35,685 nt of DNA, from assembly GCA_031262525.1 (NCBI GenBank), contig JAISHM010000021.1, forward strand, positions 1-35,685. The letters run 5' to 3'. The notes beneath the pieces are model-generated. The model did no database searches, was not told the DNA's origin, and saw nothing but the letters and a program-made list of their open reading frames with translations. Both the position numbers and the translations under genes were made by a program. This stretch comes from Rickettsiales bacterium. GTDB taxonomy: Bacteria > Pseudomonadota > Alphaproteobacteria > Rs-D84. Of this stretch, positions 6,357-15,031 are shown piece after piece (within the stretch, counting starts at the first letter, position 1; each line of letters opens with the position of its first letter).

Positions 6357-7181
6357 ATGATTCACGAAACAGCGATTGTTGATAAAAATGCTAAATTGGG
6401 CGCCGATGTAAAAATTGGTCCGTTTTGTATGGTTGGTCCCGATGTAGTTTTGGGCGACCGGGTGGAATTGGTCGCAAATGTAATTATCAGCGGAAAAACA
6501 GAAATTGGCGATGACTCTATTGTGTATCCTTTTGCGGTGCTGGGGGTGATGAGTCAGGACCTGAAATTCCAAGAAGGCGATACAATGACGGGATTGCGTA
6601 TTGGGAAACGCTGTCGGATTCGCGAGTACGCGACAATTCATTCGGGAACTCCGGCCAGCACGGGAACCGAAATCGGTGACGATTGCCAGGTTATGATTAA
6701 CGCGCATATTGGACATGATTGTAAATTGGGAAACAACATTGTTCTGTCTAATTTGGTCCAGATGGCGGGACATGTAGAGGTTGAAGATGATGTAATTGTA
6801 TCCGCCGGGACAATGATTTTGCAGTTTGTTCATATTGGGCGAAATGCCTTTATCGGCGGAATGTCCGGGTTGGCGAATGATGTTGTGCCTTATGCTATTT
6901 ATGATGGACCGCGTGCGACATATCGAACACTTAATCGGGTTGGATTGACACGACATGGTTTTACACCGGACGATATGCGGGCGATACATATGGTTTATTC
7001 TGCGGTATTTGCAAAGAATAAAATTGACCCGCTGGATGTAATTATTAAAAAGTTGCGCAAGGATTCATTTATTCGTGATAATAAATATGCGATGGATGCA
7101 ATTGACTTTATTGAAAATCGCAGCGACCGCGGATTGGTTCCTAATAATTTCTATAAACCAAAATCCAGTGAAGAAAAATAA
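6357..7181 (+). CDS. lpxA: UDP-N-acetylglucosamine acyltransferase LpxA
   Basis: LpxA transfers a 3-hydroxyacyl chain from acyl-ACP to UDP-GlcNAc, the first step of lipid A synthesis, in the cytoplasm. The 274-residue protein is a left-handed beta-helix of hexapeptide repeats (IHETAIVDKNAKLGADVKIGP and onward). The signature MINAHIGHDC holds the histidines corresponding to E. coli His122 and catalytic His125 (here H117 and H120). The C-terminal helical domain starts at about residue 190 (RVGLTRHGFTPDDMRAI). Length is slightly above the usual 262, with a short extra tail. The start MIHETAIVD matches the family. The end overlaps lpxB by 14 bp. lpxD and fabZ, common neighbours, are not in the window. 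Confidence 0.95.
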   Translation: MIHETAIVDKNAKLGADVKIGPFCMVGPDVVLGDRVELVANVIISGKTEIGDDSIVYPFAVLGVMSQDLKFQEGDTMTGLRIGKRCRIREYATIHSGTPASTGTEIGDDCQVMINAHIGHDCKLGNNIVLSNLVQMAGHVEVEDDVIVSAGTMILQFVHIGRNAFIGGMSGLANDVVPYAIYDGPRATYRTLNRVGLTRHGFTPDDMRAIHMVYSAVFAKNKIDPLDVIIKKLRKDSFIRDNKYAMDAIDFIENRSDRGLVPNNFYKPKSSEEK

Positions 7182-8298
7182 TCTGAAGATTTTTATTATT
7201 GCGGGCGAAGTTTCTGGCGATGTGCTGGGTGAAAAGATAATTCGTGCCCTGCCCCGTGAAGTGAAAATTGCGGGAGTTGGTGGGGAAAATATGGAACGCG
7301 CGGGTTCCCGCCTGCGCGGGAATAACAAATTTATTTCTTTATTTCCAATGTCGGATTTGGCGGTGATGGGTGTGATTGAAGTGTTGGGGAAAGCCAAAAC
7401 TTTAACAAGGCGAATCGCGATAACGGCGCGCGCAATAGAAGAATTTGACCCTGATATAGTGCTGACGATTGACAGCCCCGGTTTCGCAAAACGTGTGATA
7501 AAGCGTGTGCGTGGTCGGGTTCGTGCAAAATTTTATCATGTGGTTGCGCCCCAGGTTTGGGCGTGGGGGGCGCGGCGCGCGAAAAAATTTGCAAAGATAT
7601 TTGACAGGTTGTATGCATTTTTTGATTTTGAGAAACCTTATTTTACAAAATACGGATTGGATGTGGTGGTGGTTGGGCATCCGATTGCGGACGGGCTGGT
7701 CGCGTCAAAAATGCGGGCGGCGGTAAAAAATATCGCACTGATTCCAGGTAGCCGTATGAGCGAAATTAAAAAACTATTGCCGATTTATCGCGATGTTGTT
7801 GGTTGTTGTCCGAACTATAAATTTTTTATTCCGGTTGTGGAAACGACAAAAAAATATATTGAAAAGGAAATTAAAAATTGGCGGGTTCAACCAGAACTGG
7901 TTGCCGCGTCGGCGCGTTATAAAATGTTCGCGAAAACGGATATCGCAATTGCCGCCAGTGGCACGGTATCTGCGGAATTGGCGATTATGCACACACCCGC
8001 AATTGTGGTTTATAAAATGAATAAATTGACCGAGTTATTGGCGCGTTTGCTGGTTAAGATAAAATGGGTGTCATTGGTAAATATCCTGGCGCAAAAAAGT
8101 ATTTATCCAGAATTATTGGGCAGCGCGGCGACGGCGGAAAATATAGTTTGTGAATTAAATAGACTAAAATCAGAATCTGCGCGCGTCGCAATGATTGATG
8201 GGCTGGCGGCGATGGATAAGAAATGGCGTGGAAATCAATCTCCTGCGGAAATTATTGTCAGTGATATAGTAAAAACTACTAAAATAAAAACACAATAA
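7168..8298 (+). CDS. lpxB: Lipid-A-disaccharide synthase LpxB with an in-frame repeat insertion
   Basis: LpxB condenses UDP-diacylglucosamine with lipid X to form the lipid A disaccharide at the inner membrane. The 376-residue protein shows the family pattern: FIIAGEVSGDVLGE, GVGGENM, LFPMSDLAVMG, a Gln/Trp segment APQVWAWG, the LIPGSRMSEIKKLLP nucleotide loop and ASGTVSAELA near the C-terminus. The start is a GTG at 7168 overlapping lpxA; no nearer ATG fits the N-terminus. Odd feature: after MERAG, where relatives have about two residues before the SLFPM segment, this protein has ten (SRLRGNNKFI). The extra 24 nt match the REP-like palindrome found in the window's intergenic repeats. The reading frame is kept, so the gene is probably functional. 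Confidence 0.93.
   Translation: MKKNNLKIFIIAGEVSGDVLGEKIIRALPREVKIAGVGGENMERAGSRLRGNNKFISLFPMSDLAVMGVIEVLGKAKTLTRRIAITARAIEEFDPDIVLTIDSPGFAKRVIKRVRGRVRAKFYHVVAPQVWAWGARRAKKFAKIFDRLYAFFDFEKPYFTKYGLDVVVVGHPIADGLVASKMRAAVKNIALIPGSRMSEIKKLLPIYRDVVGCCPNYKFFIPVVETTKKYIEKEIKNWRVQPELVAASARYKMFAKTDIAIAASGTVSAELAIMHTPAIVVYKMNKLTELLARLLVKIKWVSLVNILAQKSIYPELLGSAATAENIVCELNRLKSESARVAMIDGLAAMDKKWRGNQSPAEIIVSDIVKTTKIKTQ
7305..7328 (+). repeat. REP-like palindrome inserted in frame within lpxB
   Basis: TTCCCGC-CTGC-GCGGGAA (7305-7322), followed by TAACAA, matches the intergenic form (ATTCCCGC-N4-GCGGGAAT then GACAA) at 8351 and 1042. It encodes SRLRGNNK, extra relative to usual LpxB proteins. Confidence 0.75.
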
Positions 8299-8390
8299 AA
8301 CTCTTGTTTTTTCAGAATTTTTTTGTTTTTATAAAAAAATTAAAAGCCCTATTCCCGCCGCCGCGGGAATGACAAGAGTTTTTTTTTGGA
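8297..8390 (+). repeat. REP-like palindrome with flanking inverted repeat after lpxB
   Basis: ATTCCCGC-CGCC-GCGGGAAT (8351-8370) is followed by GACAAGAG and a nine- to ten-base T run. An 11-bp arm AAAACTCTTGT (8297-8307), starting at the lpxB stop codon, is the reverse complement of ACAAGAGTTTT (8372-8382). The nested structure ending in a T run could terminate the lpxA-lpxB transcript. The core is nearly identical to 1036-1070. Confidence 0.65.
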
Positions 8391-8429
8391 TAATGGCGGC
8401 TGCCGGTATGACGATATAAGGGGGGTATA

Positions 8430-9764
8430 TTACAATCCCATATTTTTACAGACTTTATCGACGTTTCGTATAGCCGTTCTGATATCTATCCAGTCGGATA
8501 ATTCCACACCATTTTTAGTATTATTGGTCAAGTCATTAAATAAAACAGAATAAACCATTTTCCCAGATGAATCTCTACAGTGTATAAAATCGTCGTAACC
8601 TGTTATACGCGCATCACAAGTTATATCATCATAAGCAATATTACGATTGTTGACAACATTTGTGCTGTTTGTATTTATTGCATACATTAAACTTTGTGAT
8701 AATGCGCGTGCCAAACCATAATTATTTTTCTGGTCAAACTTTGGAAATTGAATATCTTTGAATAGATTCATTTTAACAAAATTTTGACCTGTTTTGTTCT
8801 GGATATCCCCATGACTGACATTACAATAATACACCCAACCAATTGGTGTGCATATTTTACGCTCTGCACCATGCCCCTTGATAGTCCCCAATGCATAGGT
8901 TTTAGAATCGCATTCTAGGGTGCATTTATCAAAAATTTTTATATACCTTTCATACTCCAGGTAATTTTTATTCGCAATGTCTGCATATTTTGGTTCGGTT
9001 TCGCAAACCGGGTCTTTCTTTTCTTCTTCTTTTTCATCCGGGACAACCGGGTCTTTCTTTTCTTCTTTATTCTCGGCTGGTTCGGTTGCTTCCCCAATTG
9101 TTAGTCTGCGGTATGCGATTGCATTACGCCATGGTTCATATCCCTGGGTCTTTATATCAAGGCGTTCTGTAAATGTTAAATCAGCCGCGGTCATCGGAAA
9201 GTCCGCCGCACGCAATCCGACATCCATTGACCCGTTTGTTTCTTGTAATTTTGCCAACTGGTCTGCACGTGCATCATATTCGCTCTTTACCGCTGGAAAT
9301 TCCGCGCCCGCCTGGATAGATGATGTCGCTGGCTTTGGCGTTGGGAATCCGACATTCTCTGGACGCGCCAAATTTGCCGTTTGCATATAACTGGTGAATG
9401 CGTTCTCAATATATCCCGTGCAGGCCGATACATAATTACGCCCGTTGATATTCGCCAACCCCAAGATAATAGACGGCTGGATATCCATCAGTTTTATTCC
9501 CGCGCAATTATTTCGCGCGCTGCAATTTTGTGAAACCAATGCGCCGACCACCGCCAAACACTCATTAGATTCAACCACGGGTCCCGATGCGTAAATTGGC
9601 ACAGGCATTTTTTGATTATAAGACCCCATATTATAAAATGGATTTGATGAATAACTTTGCACATTTTGTATTTGACCATATTGTGATAATGGCGGAATAT
9701 CAGCCGCAAATGCGGTCAATGGTAATACCCCCAGAAACAGCCAAAGTTTGTTAAATTTTCTCAT
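8430..9764 (-). CDS. Exported protein of unknown function, cysteine-containing
   Basis: The protein is 444 residues with a clear signal peptide (MRKFNKLWLFLGVLPLTAFAA) and a likely cleavage after AFA. The mature part has several cysteines, including a cluster at ECLAVV...QNCSARNNCAG (residues 69-87), CTLECDSKT and a C-terminal VCKNMGL, which could form disulfides in the periplasm. A linker at 232-253 is a direct repeat of (E)EKKDPV separated by VPDEK, a flexible acidic-basic spacer between two domains. I recognise no family. It lies 11 nt after the prepilin peptidase gene on the same strand, so the two probably form an operon; a link to pili or secretion is inference from position. Confidence 0.7.
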   Translation of the reverse strand: MRKFNKLWLFLGVLPLTAFAADIPPLSQYGQIQNVQSYSSNPFYNMGSYNQKMPVPIYASGPVVESNECLAVVGALVSQNCSARNNCAGIKLMDIQPSIILGLANINGRNYVSACTGYIENAFTSYMQTANLARPENVGFPTPKPATSSIQAGAEFPAVKSEYDARADQLAKLQETNGSMDVGLRAADFPMTAADLTFTERLDIKTQGYEPWRNAIAYRRLTIGEATEPAENKEEKKDPVVPDEKEEEKKDPVCETEPKYADIANKNYLEYERYIKIFDKCTLECDSKTYALGTIKGHGAERKICTPIGWVYYCNVSHGDIQNKTGQNFVKMNLFKDIQFPKFDQKNNYGLARALSQSLMYAINTNSTNVVNNRNIAYDDITCDARITGYDDFIHCRDSSGKMVYSVLFNDLTNNTKNGVELSDWIDIRTAIRNVDKVCKNMGL

Positions 9765-9775
9765 CTCTGATTAAA

Positions 9776-10228
9776 TTATATCAGAAATTTCATAACAATC
9801 AAAGCGCAAATTACACCGCCGAAAAAAAACGGAGCAAATGGAATAAATTTTTGTTTTTTACGCCAACCCCAGAATGCCGCCGCCACACTAGATATAACAA
9901 TCGCAATTGCCAGTCCCGTCAGCCCCAGCCATATTCCGCCCGCCCCCAGCAGTTTTATATCCCCCAATCCAATCGCGTCAGATTTGTTTTTTTTGCGCAG
10001 TCCCCACAGCGCGCCCATCGTCAAAGGCAAAAAATATCCGACTAATCCGCCAATTATCGCGTCAGATGGGGATACAACCCACGGAAAAAATTGAACAATT
10101 GTCAGTCCAATCAGTAAAAAAGGAAACAGATAAACATCTGGAATTATGCGTCGTTGAAAATCCCATCGCCCCATCATAAACGCGCAAAATACCGCACCCA
10201 GTAATAAAATTATAAAAATTATATTCAT
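9776..10228 (-). CDS. Type IV prepilin peptidase (A24 family, CpaA-like catalytic domain)
   Basis: This 150-residue integral membrane protein has both aspartate motifs of the A24 peptidases: DFQRRIIPD after the first membrane segment and GLGDIKLLGAGG (GxGD) later. These aspartyl proteases cut the leader of type IV prepilins and pseudopilins at the cytoplasmic face of the inner membrane. It lacks the N-terminal methyltransferase domain of PilD, so it matches the short CpaA/TadV type used by Tad/Flp pili. No pilin or Tad gene is in the window, so its substrate must be encoded elsewhere. An AAGGTG ribosome binding site precedes the ATG. It is divergent from gcrA and followed by the exported protein at 8430-9764. 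Confidence 0.88.
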   Translation of the reverse strand: MNIIFIILLLGAVFCAFMMGRWDFQRRIIPDVYLFPFLLIGLTIVQFFPWVVSPSDAIIGGLVGYFLPLTMGALWGLRKKNKSDAIGLGDIKLLGAGGIWLGLTGLAIAIVISSVAAAFWGWRKKQKFIPFAPFFFGGVICALIVMKFLI

Positions 10229-10239
10229 ATTTTTTCACC

Positions 10240-10269
10240 TTGTAATTTTGTTTTTTATTATGCTATAAT
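10240..10269 (+). promoter_or_regulatory. gcrA promoter with extended -10
   Basis: TGCTATAAT (10261-10269) is a perfect extended -10. A weak TTGTAA lies 18 nt upstream (10240-10245). AAGGAC near 10283 is the ribosome binding site of gcrA (ATG 10299). Confidence 0.65.
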
Positions 10270-10298
10270 TTAATAAATAATAAAAGGACTTTGTTAAA

Positions 10299-10820
10299 AT
10301 GGCGACAATCAGTTGGACACCTGCAATCTTGAATAAAATGAAAACCTTGATGGAGCGGGGACTTTCTACGGCAGAAATTGGTAAAAAAATCGGAATGTCA
10401 AAAAATGCGGTTGTGGGTAAATTAAATCGCTTGGGCTGGAATCCAAAGGCGACAGGCGCAGATGTAAAAAAAACAAGTGCAAAAAAAGAAATAAAAATTC
10501 GTGTAAAGGCTCCAAAGAAAACACCTGTAAAGAAAACACCTGCTCAAATTGCTATAACAAAAAAAGCAAATAGTAAGGTTGCGGCCGCGCCTGCCAAGAA
10601 AAAGGTCAGTGATAAAAAAAATATGGCGCAGCACCAAAATATGATTGACCATGTAATGGATATGGCTATGCTGCGTGGCGACCAGTGTCGTTGGCCAATC
10701 GGAAATCCCGATTCGGATAATTTTCATTTTTGTGGGGAAAAGGTTTTTCCCGGAAAACCATATTGTTATGAACATTGCCGTGCGTCATATCAGATGATGC
10801 CCCCACCAAAGAAAAAGTAG
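10299..10820 (+). CDS. gcrA: GcrA cell-cycle regulator
   Basis: GcrA is an alphaproteobacterial regulator that binds the housekeeping sigma factor and activates promoters carrying CcrM-methylated GANTC sites. The 173-residue protein begins with the diagnostic N-terminal helix-turn-helix: ISWTPAILNKMKTLMERGLS, then TAEIGKKIGMSKNAVVGKLNRL. A low-complexity Lys/Ala/Pro linker (about residues 50-105) follows. The C-terminal sigma-binding segment has the typical CRWPIGNPDSDNFHFCGE and PYCYEHCRASYQ cysteine/histidine pattern. All parts expected of GcrA are present. The next gene starts 4 nt after its stop, so gcrA heads an operon with two large envelope-like proteins, which is unusual. Confidence 0.93.
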   Translation: MATISWTPAILNKMKTLMERGLSTAEIGKKIGMSKNAVVGKLNRLGWNPKATGADVKKTSAKKEIKIRVKAPKKTPVKKTPAQIAITKKANSKVAAAPAKKKVSDKKNMAQHQNMIDHVMDMAMLRGDQCRWPIGNPDSDNFHFCGEKVFPGKPYCYEHCRASYQMMPPPKKK

Positions 10821-10824
10821 GAAA

Positions 10825-12711
10825 ATGGCACAAGAGAGAGAGAAAATTTCCAAAATAAAAATTATAAAGACGCAAGGTGATGCGCCGGTTTTCTCGTTCA
10901 CAGGGGACGCGGCGGGCGCGTTGGTGACAGAGCGTTTTGATATTGCTGGTAATGTTTTTACAGGGTTTTATGATGGTGCGCATCGGCTGATTTTTGTTCT
11001 GGATAATACACGGGATGATAAGATTCCGAATACTCTGTTGGTTATGGAATCACCGGATGGCCGCAAATGGGACGATATTTTGGTAAATGATTATGGTGTA
11101 GATTTAGAAACGATTCGCCCGCGTAAAAATAATCGCTATGAAAAACTGGATATTGATTATGATGGGTTGGGGATTTATGGGCAACTGGTCGCAGATAATA
11201 TGTCGGGTGTAGATTTATCGGGGGCTTTGTCGGCGTTGTCGGATTATCGCGCGGCGACGGGAATTCGTCTGGCGATGGCGCGCTTGGACGCGGCAAGGCG
11301 TGAAATTGCGGTTGCATCCGCGACGATTGACAAGACGGATACGGGTTTGTCTGAACTGCGTAAAAAAATGCGCGATACGAAAAACAAAATTTCACAAATG
11401 CGTGCAAATGTCGGAAAAAAACCGAATAAAGTTGTGGCGGCAAAAATCTTAAAACTTGAATCTGACCTGGAAGCAATGAATGAACGTTCAAATCGGGCGC
11501 GATTGCGACTGCGGCGTGCGAAAAAAAGACTGGCGGATGCGAATTCGGACGCGGATACGGCGCAATTGGTATTAAAACGATTAGGCGATAAAACACAGAT
11601 TAAAACAAAGGAAGAGAAAATGGAAAACGAAACAAAACCTTTATTTGATAAAGACCCAAATATCATAGATGAAAAAATCGCTTTCAAGCCGATAGAGTTT
11701 AATACCCCGTCGTTTGTGCCGCCAGCGATGGAAACGCCAGTCGCATCGGCAGAAATTATTGAAACCCCTGTGTCACAGGATGCGGCGCTGCCAGATGGAA
11801 TGGTTTTGCCAAAACCTGCGCCAGTCGCCGACCCGATACAGGTTGCGCCTGTGATGAATACGGCAACACCAACCAGTATGCAGGTTCCAATCGTAAATCC
11901 AGAAACAAATGTTGCACAATCATCTGCGCCGATTGCTGCGCCTGCGCCTGCGGTCGCGTCTATGCAAAAACCGATGTCCCCTGTGACGGGTATGACCAGT
12001 ATTACACCGACAACGAATAATGAAAATAGTGGAAATAAACCAACAAAAATTTATTATATTATGTTGATTATTTTGATTGCTCTGGCGATATTTACTTTGT
12101 GGATGTATCAGAAAAATATGGATAGTTCGGTAACCCCAAATTTGGTCGCAACGACCCCAGACAATAATGCGCCCGAAACAGCGCCAGCGGCGGTAGCAGA
12201 CGAAAGCGCGTTTATTATCACACAGCCTACAATAACACCTGCGGCGGAATCTGTGCCTGTTGTTGCGCCTGCACCAATGCCAGAGTCAGCACCAGTATCA
12301 GAAGCAATACAGGAACCTGTTGCCGCAATAGAAGAGGTTACCTCTACAGAATTAGTTGTTCATCCTGTGTCTGATGTTTCAATTGAAACTGCGCCGATGG
12401 TGCAACCTGTGCAGCCGGTCACCCTGCCCGCGCCTGCGCCAGAGTTTGATACGCCTGCGCCGACAATTACTTCACCAGATAATGTTCAACCACAAATCAT
12501 CGTAGATGAAAGCGTTACCGAGGTTGTTGCCCCAGTGGAAGATGTGGCGATGACCGAGCAACCTAGCGTCTCATCATCGTTATGCACCAGTGGCGATGCG
12601 CCAGATGTAAATGGATGCTGCGCAGGCGAAGAAAGCAGATGGATTGAAAGTTATAATGCTTATGGTTGCTGTTCGATAATGGATGGGGAATGCTATCCTC
12701 CATTAAAATAA
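10825..12711 (+). CDS. Single-pass membrane protein with coiled coil, Pro/Ala-rich region and Cys-rich C-terminus
   Basis: I do not recognise this 628-residue protein, but its plan is clear. Residues 1-140 form a soluble domain. Residues about 145-255 are a charged coiled coil (MARLDAARREIAVASATIDK to LVLKRLGDK). A Pro/Ala/Thr-rich stretch leads to one transmembrane segment at 410-428 (YYIMLIILIALAIFTLWMY). A second long Pro/Val/Ala-rich stretch follows, and the last 40 residues hold a cysteine cluster (C...CC...CC...C), which looks disulfide-bonded. With no signal peptide, the N-terminus is probably cytoplasmic and the Cys module periplasmic, so the Pro-rich part may span the periplasm. It follows gcrA by 4 nt, and its stop overlaps the next start (TAATG). 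Confidence 0.75.
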   Translation: MAQEREKISKIKIIKTQGDAPVFSFTGDAAGALVTERFDIAGNVFTGFYDGAHRLIFVLDNTRDDKIPNTLLVMESPDGRKWDDILVNDYGVDLETIRPRKNNRYEKLDIDYDGLGIYGQLVADNMSGVDLSGALSALSDYRAATGIRLAMARLDAARREIAVASATIDKTDTGLSELRKKMRDTKNKISQMRANVGKKPNKVVAAKILKLESDLEAMNERSNRARLRLRRAKKRLADANSDADTAQLVLKRLGDKTQIKTKEEKMENETKPLFDKDPNIIDEKIAFKPIEFNTPSFVPPAMETPVASAEIIETPVSQDAALPDGMVLPKPAPVADPIQVAPVMNTATPTSMQVPIVNPETNVAQSSAPIAAPAPAVASMQKPMSPVTGMTSITPTTNNENSGNKPTKIYYIMLIILIALAIFTLWMYQKNMDSSVTPNLVATTPDNNAPETAPAAVADESAFIITQPTITPAAESVPVVAPAPMPESAPVSEAIQEPVAAIEEVTSTELVVHPVSDVSIETAPMVQPVQPVTLPAPAPEFDTPAPTITSPDNVQPQIIVDESVTEVVAPVEDVAMTEQPSVSSSLCTSGDAPDVNGCCAGEESRWIESYNAYGCCSIMDGECYPPLK

Positions 12712-14639
12712 TGAAAAAAGTTATAAAATTATTTTTTCTGATTATGATTTGTATGCCGATTTTTTCGGCATACTCGGACGATGATTTGTCGCCAGCCATG
12801 GACGCGATAAATCCCCCAATAACCGAAAGTATAATGGTGGATGGGGTTGTTGCAGAACCTGTGGAAACTGAAAAAATCCCGACCGAACCCGTGATTGTTG
12901 CGACCTGTGCGCAATCTGTTATTGGTAATGCATTGGTGGCGGATGCTGCGTCTGTAAACAGCGATTCCCCTGTAAACGAAATCTATGTTTGGATTTATAA
13001 AAATATTCAATCTGATGCGACAATGAAACAAATTTTGGCTTGCCCAGAAATCGCCAGTTTGGACGAGACCGAAACTTTTGTTGTTCCGACGGTTCAATAT
13101 GTTTTTCCAAATGGGCGAACAATTGTTGTAAATTATGAAGCCCAACCAAAGGTATTAAAACAACGTTTGTCGTTGGTCGGAAAAAAGGCTTTGCCTTGTT
13201 CGTCTGATGATGCAGAATGTATTTCCCCGCGGGTCGGCGCACCCGGGGACGAAAATGTCTGGACTAATACCGAACCTGCGTGGTATGGAATTTTGGTTGT
13301 TCGTGCTGGGTCGCTGGATGAATATATTGGACCCGATAAAAACAATACAATTTCGTTGCGGTATTTTGCAGATAATATCAGAAAATTTTATCCCGCCAGT
13401 TATAATAATGGGACAACGCCGTTATCTGGACCAATGCCACGCTGCACAACACAAAGCGCGTTCGCAGACGACAAAGATATTATAAATTTGGCGGCTGTAA
13501 AAACGATTGGGCTGGAAGATGCGGGTGAAACCGATACAAATGATTACTATGTTGCGGGGGATGTGAATTTGCAATGGGTCGCGTGGAGTCAGGTTGCCCT
13601 GGACGTCGGTATCACGATTGCAACAATGGGGGCTGGGACTGGGATAATGGCTGCGACCAAGGTATTCCGGGCGGCCAAGGTTTCCGATAAATTACTTGAT
13701 GCGTCGCGCGCGTTGGATAAATTACCAAAGGTCAAAGAATTGTTTGCGGTGCGAAAACAACTGGACGCGGTAAACGACAGATTGAAACAAGCCAAGGGAC
13801 TGGAAGATATTGCGAAAAAGTCCAAGGGTGAGAACATGGCAACCGACCTTAAATACGCACAAGACGAAATTAAAAAAGCAAACGATGAAATTACAAATAT
13901 CAATAAACAAATAGCGAATTTAGAAACTTTTGACGATGTAAAAAAATATAGAAAAATAGAAGATAATTTTGAAAAAGTATGGAAAGTGGAACGCAACCTG
14001 AAAGCGTGGCGCACGCCCCAACGTGGGAATGTTGTCGCGCGAACTTGGCGGAGAGGTGCGGGTGTTGTAAAAACTCTGAAAGCAATAAACAAAAGTGACA
14101 ATGTGATAAAATCCGCGGAAAAAGTCGCACGTGCTGGGGTAAAATCTGGGCGAATTCGTAATTGGTTATTCCGCAGCACATTGTCAAATGTTCGTCGTTT
14201 GGGAAAAATTGTTCGTAATACCGGCTTTTTGTATGGCGCAATGAAAATAGTTGGCGATATGTATGATTATACCGAAACAGCGACCGGGGAATTTACGAAT
14301 AATATTGAATTTTCTCCGTTGGGTTTGTTGTCTGCGGATGATATAAAGGGTTCGGAAAATGTTGTGAATTATGGAATGTGGTTGATGTGGGTCGGGGATT
14401 CGCTGTCGGCGAATGATGATAATGCTGCTTATTTACAGGCAATGGATTTTGCAAATAAATTCCATCAAGATGTGAATGAGGTTCAGACAGGGGAAATTGA
14501 AAAAGGGCGCACGGCGGATACCCTGTGCGATATAGATATTTTTGTGGTACGTCCGATAATTCGCAACCCCGATGCGGATAATCCAGAACTTTATTATTTA
14601 ATAATGAACGATGTCCCATGGCAGGTTCGCAGTAATTAG
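12711..14639 (+). CDS. Large exported protein of unknown function with helical region
   Basis: This 642-residue protein begins with a signal peptide (MKKVIKLFFLIMICMPIFSAYS). The ATG shares one base with the stop of the upstream gene (TAATG), which argues for translational coupling and for this start. The N-terminal half has scattered cysteines and a YGILVVRAGSLDEYIG-like beta region. A hydrophobic glycine-rich segment (LDVGITIATMGAGTGIMAATKV, about residues 300-320) could be a membrane helix. Residues about 330-450 are charged heptad-like helices (LDAVNDRLKQAK and DEIKKANDEITNINKQIANL). The C-terminus (YYLIMNDVPWQVRSN) looks structured. I know no family for it. With its neighbours it forms an envelope gene set behind gcrA. 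Confidence 0.7.
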   Translation: MKKVIKLFFLIMICMPIFSAYSDDDLSPAMDAINPPITESIMVDGVVAEPVETEKIPTEPVIVATCAQSVIGNALVADAASVNSDSPVNEIYVWIYKNIQSDATMKQILACPEIASLDETETFVVPTVQYVFPNGRTIVVNYEAQPKVLKQRLSLVGKKALPCSSDDAECISPRVGAPGDENVWTNTEPAWYGILVVRAGSLDEYIGPDKNNTISLRYFADNIRKFYPASYNNGTTPLSGPMPRCTTQSAFADDKDIINLAAVKTIGLEDAGETDTNDYYVAGDVNLQWVAWSQVALDVGITIATMGAGTGIMAATKVFRAAKVSDKLLDASRALDKLPKVKELFAVRKQLDAVNDRLKQAKGLEDIAKKSKGENMATDLKYAQDEIKKANDEITNINKQIANLETFDDVKKYRKIEDNFEKVWKVERNLKAWRTPQRGNVVARTWRRGAGVVKTLKAINKSDNVIKSAEKVARAGVKSGRIRNWLFRSTLSNVRRLGKIVRNTGFLYGAMKIVGDMYDYTETATGEFTNNIEFSPLGLLSADDIKGSENVVNYGMWLMWVGDSLSANDDNAAYLQAMDFANKFHQDVNEVQTGEIEKGRTADTLCDIDIFVVRPIIRNPDADNPELYYLIMNDVPWQVRSN

Positions 14640-14704
14640 GTGTATAAATTCCTGTTGTTTTTTTGGACGAAATTCTTTATGATAAATATCAAGAGAGGTC
14701 GGTA

Positions 14705-15031
14705 ATGAAAAAACTGGGTTTGATTTTCGGAATTTTTGGTTTGTGTGCGGTGATGTCTGGCGCGAACGCATACACTATGAAATCGCAAAAGGAACTGGGA
14801 AAAGACGATGCAAAAAATCAAAACATTGTTGTAAATTGCACAACCCGTGATGGTAAAATTTCGGGGCAAACCTGCGCCTTGCGGCGATACGCGAAATGCA
14901 CAATAAATTCGGCGGGTAAAAAAAATTGTAATGGTTGGCAGTCATGGCAGGATTTAAGAAACCCAGGCTCTGGTTCATCCGATTGGCGCAAGGCAGCAGA
15001 ACACTGCTGTCAGGCGAAGGGGTTGAGATAA
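14705..15031 (+). CDS. Small secreted cysteine-containing protein
   Basis: The protein (108 aa) has a signal peptide, MKKLGLIFGIFGLCAVMSGANA, followed by a small mature domain with seven cysteines (NCTTRDGKISGQTCALRRYAK, CTIN, NCNGW, HCCQAKG). The paired pattern suggests a disulfide-stabilised periplasmic or secreted domain. A GAGAGG site lies 8-14 nt upstream of the ATG. It ends the gcrA-led run of plus-strand genes, 65 nt after the previous gene, and is followed at once by a strong bidirectional terminator. No family is recognised. The double Cys near the C-terminus echoes the Cys-rich end of the protein at 10825-12711, but that is not evidence of homology. Confidence 0.7.
   Translation: MKKLGLIFGIFGLCAVMSGANAYTMKSQKELGKDDAKNQNIVVNCTTRDGKISGQTCALRRYAKCTINSAGKKNCNGWQSWQDLRNPGSGSSDWRKAAEHCCQAKGLR

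Noticed and set aside
6117-6989. 290-codon open frame on the minus strand
   Set aside because: It is antisense to lpxA and the end of the membrane protein gene. Composition is Asn/His/Arg-rich and shadow-like, with no domain and no ribosome binding site.
13589-14179. 196-codon open frame on the minus strand
   Set aside because: It is antisense to the exported protein at 12711-14639, which has a signal peptide and a coupled start. The antisense product is Phe/Ser/Ala-rich with no recognisable feature.
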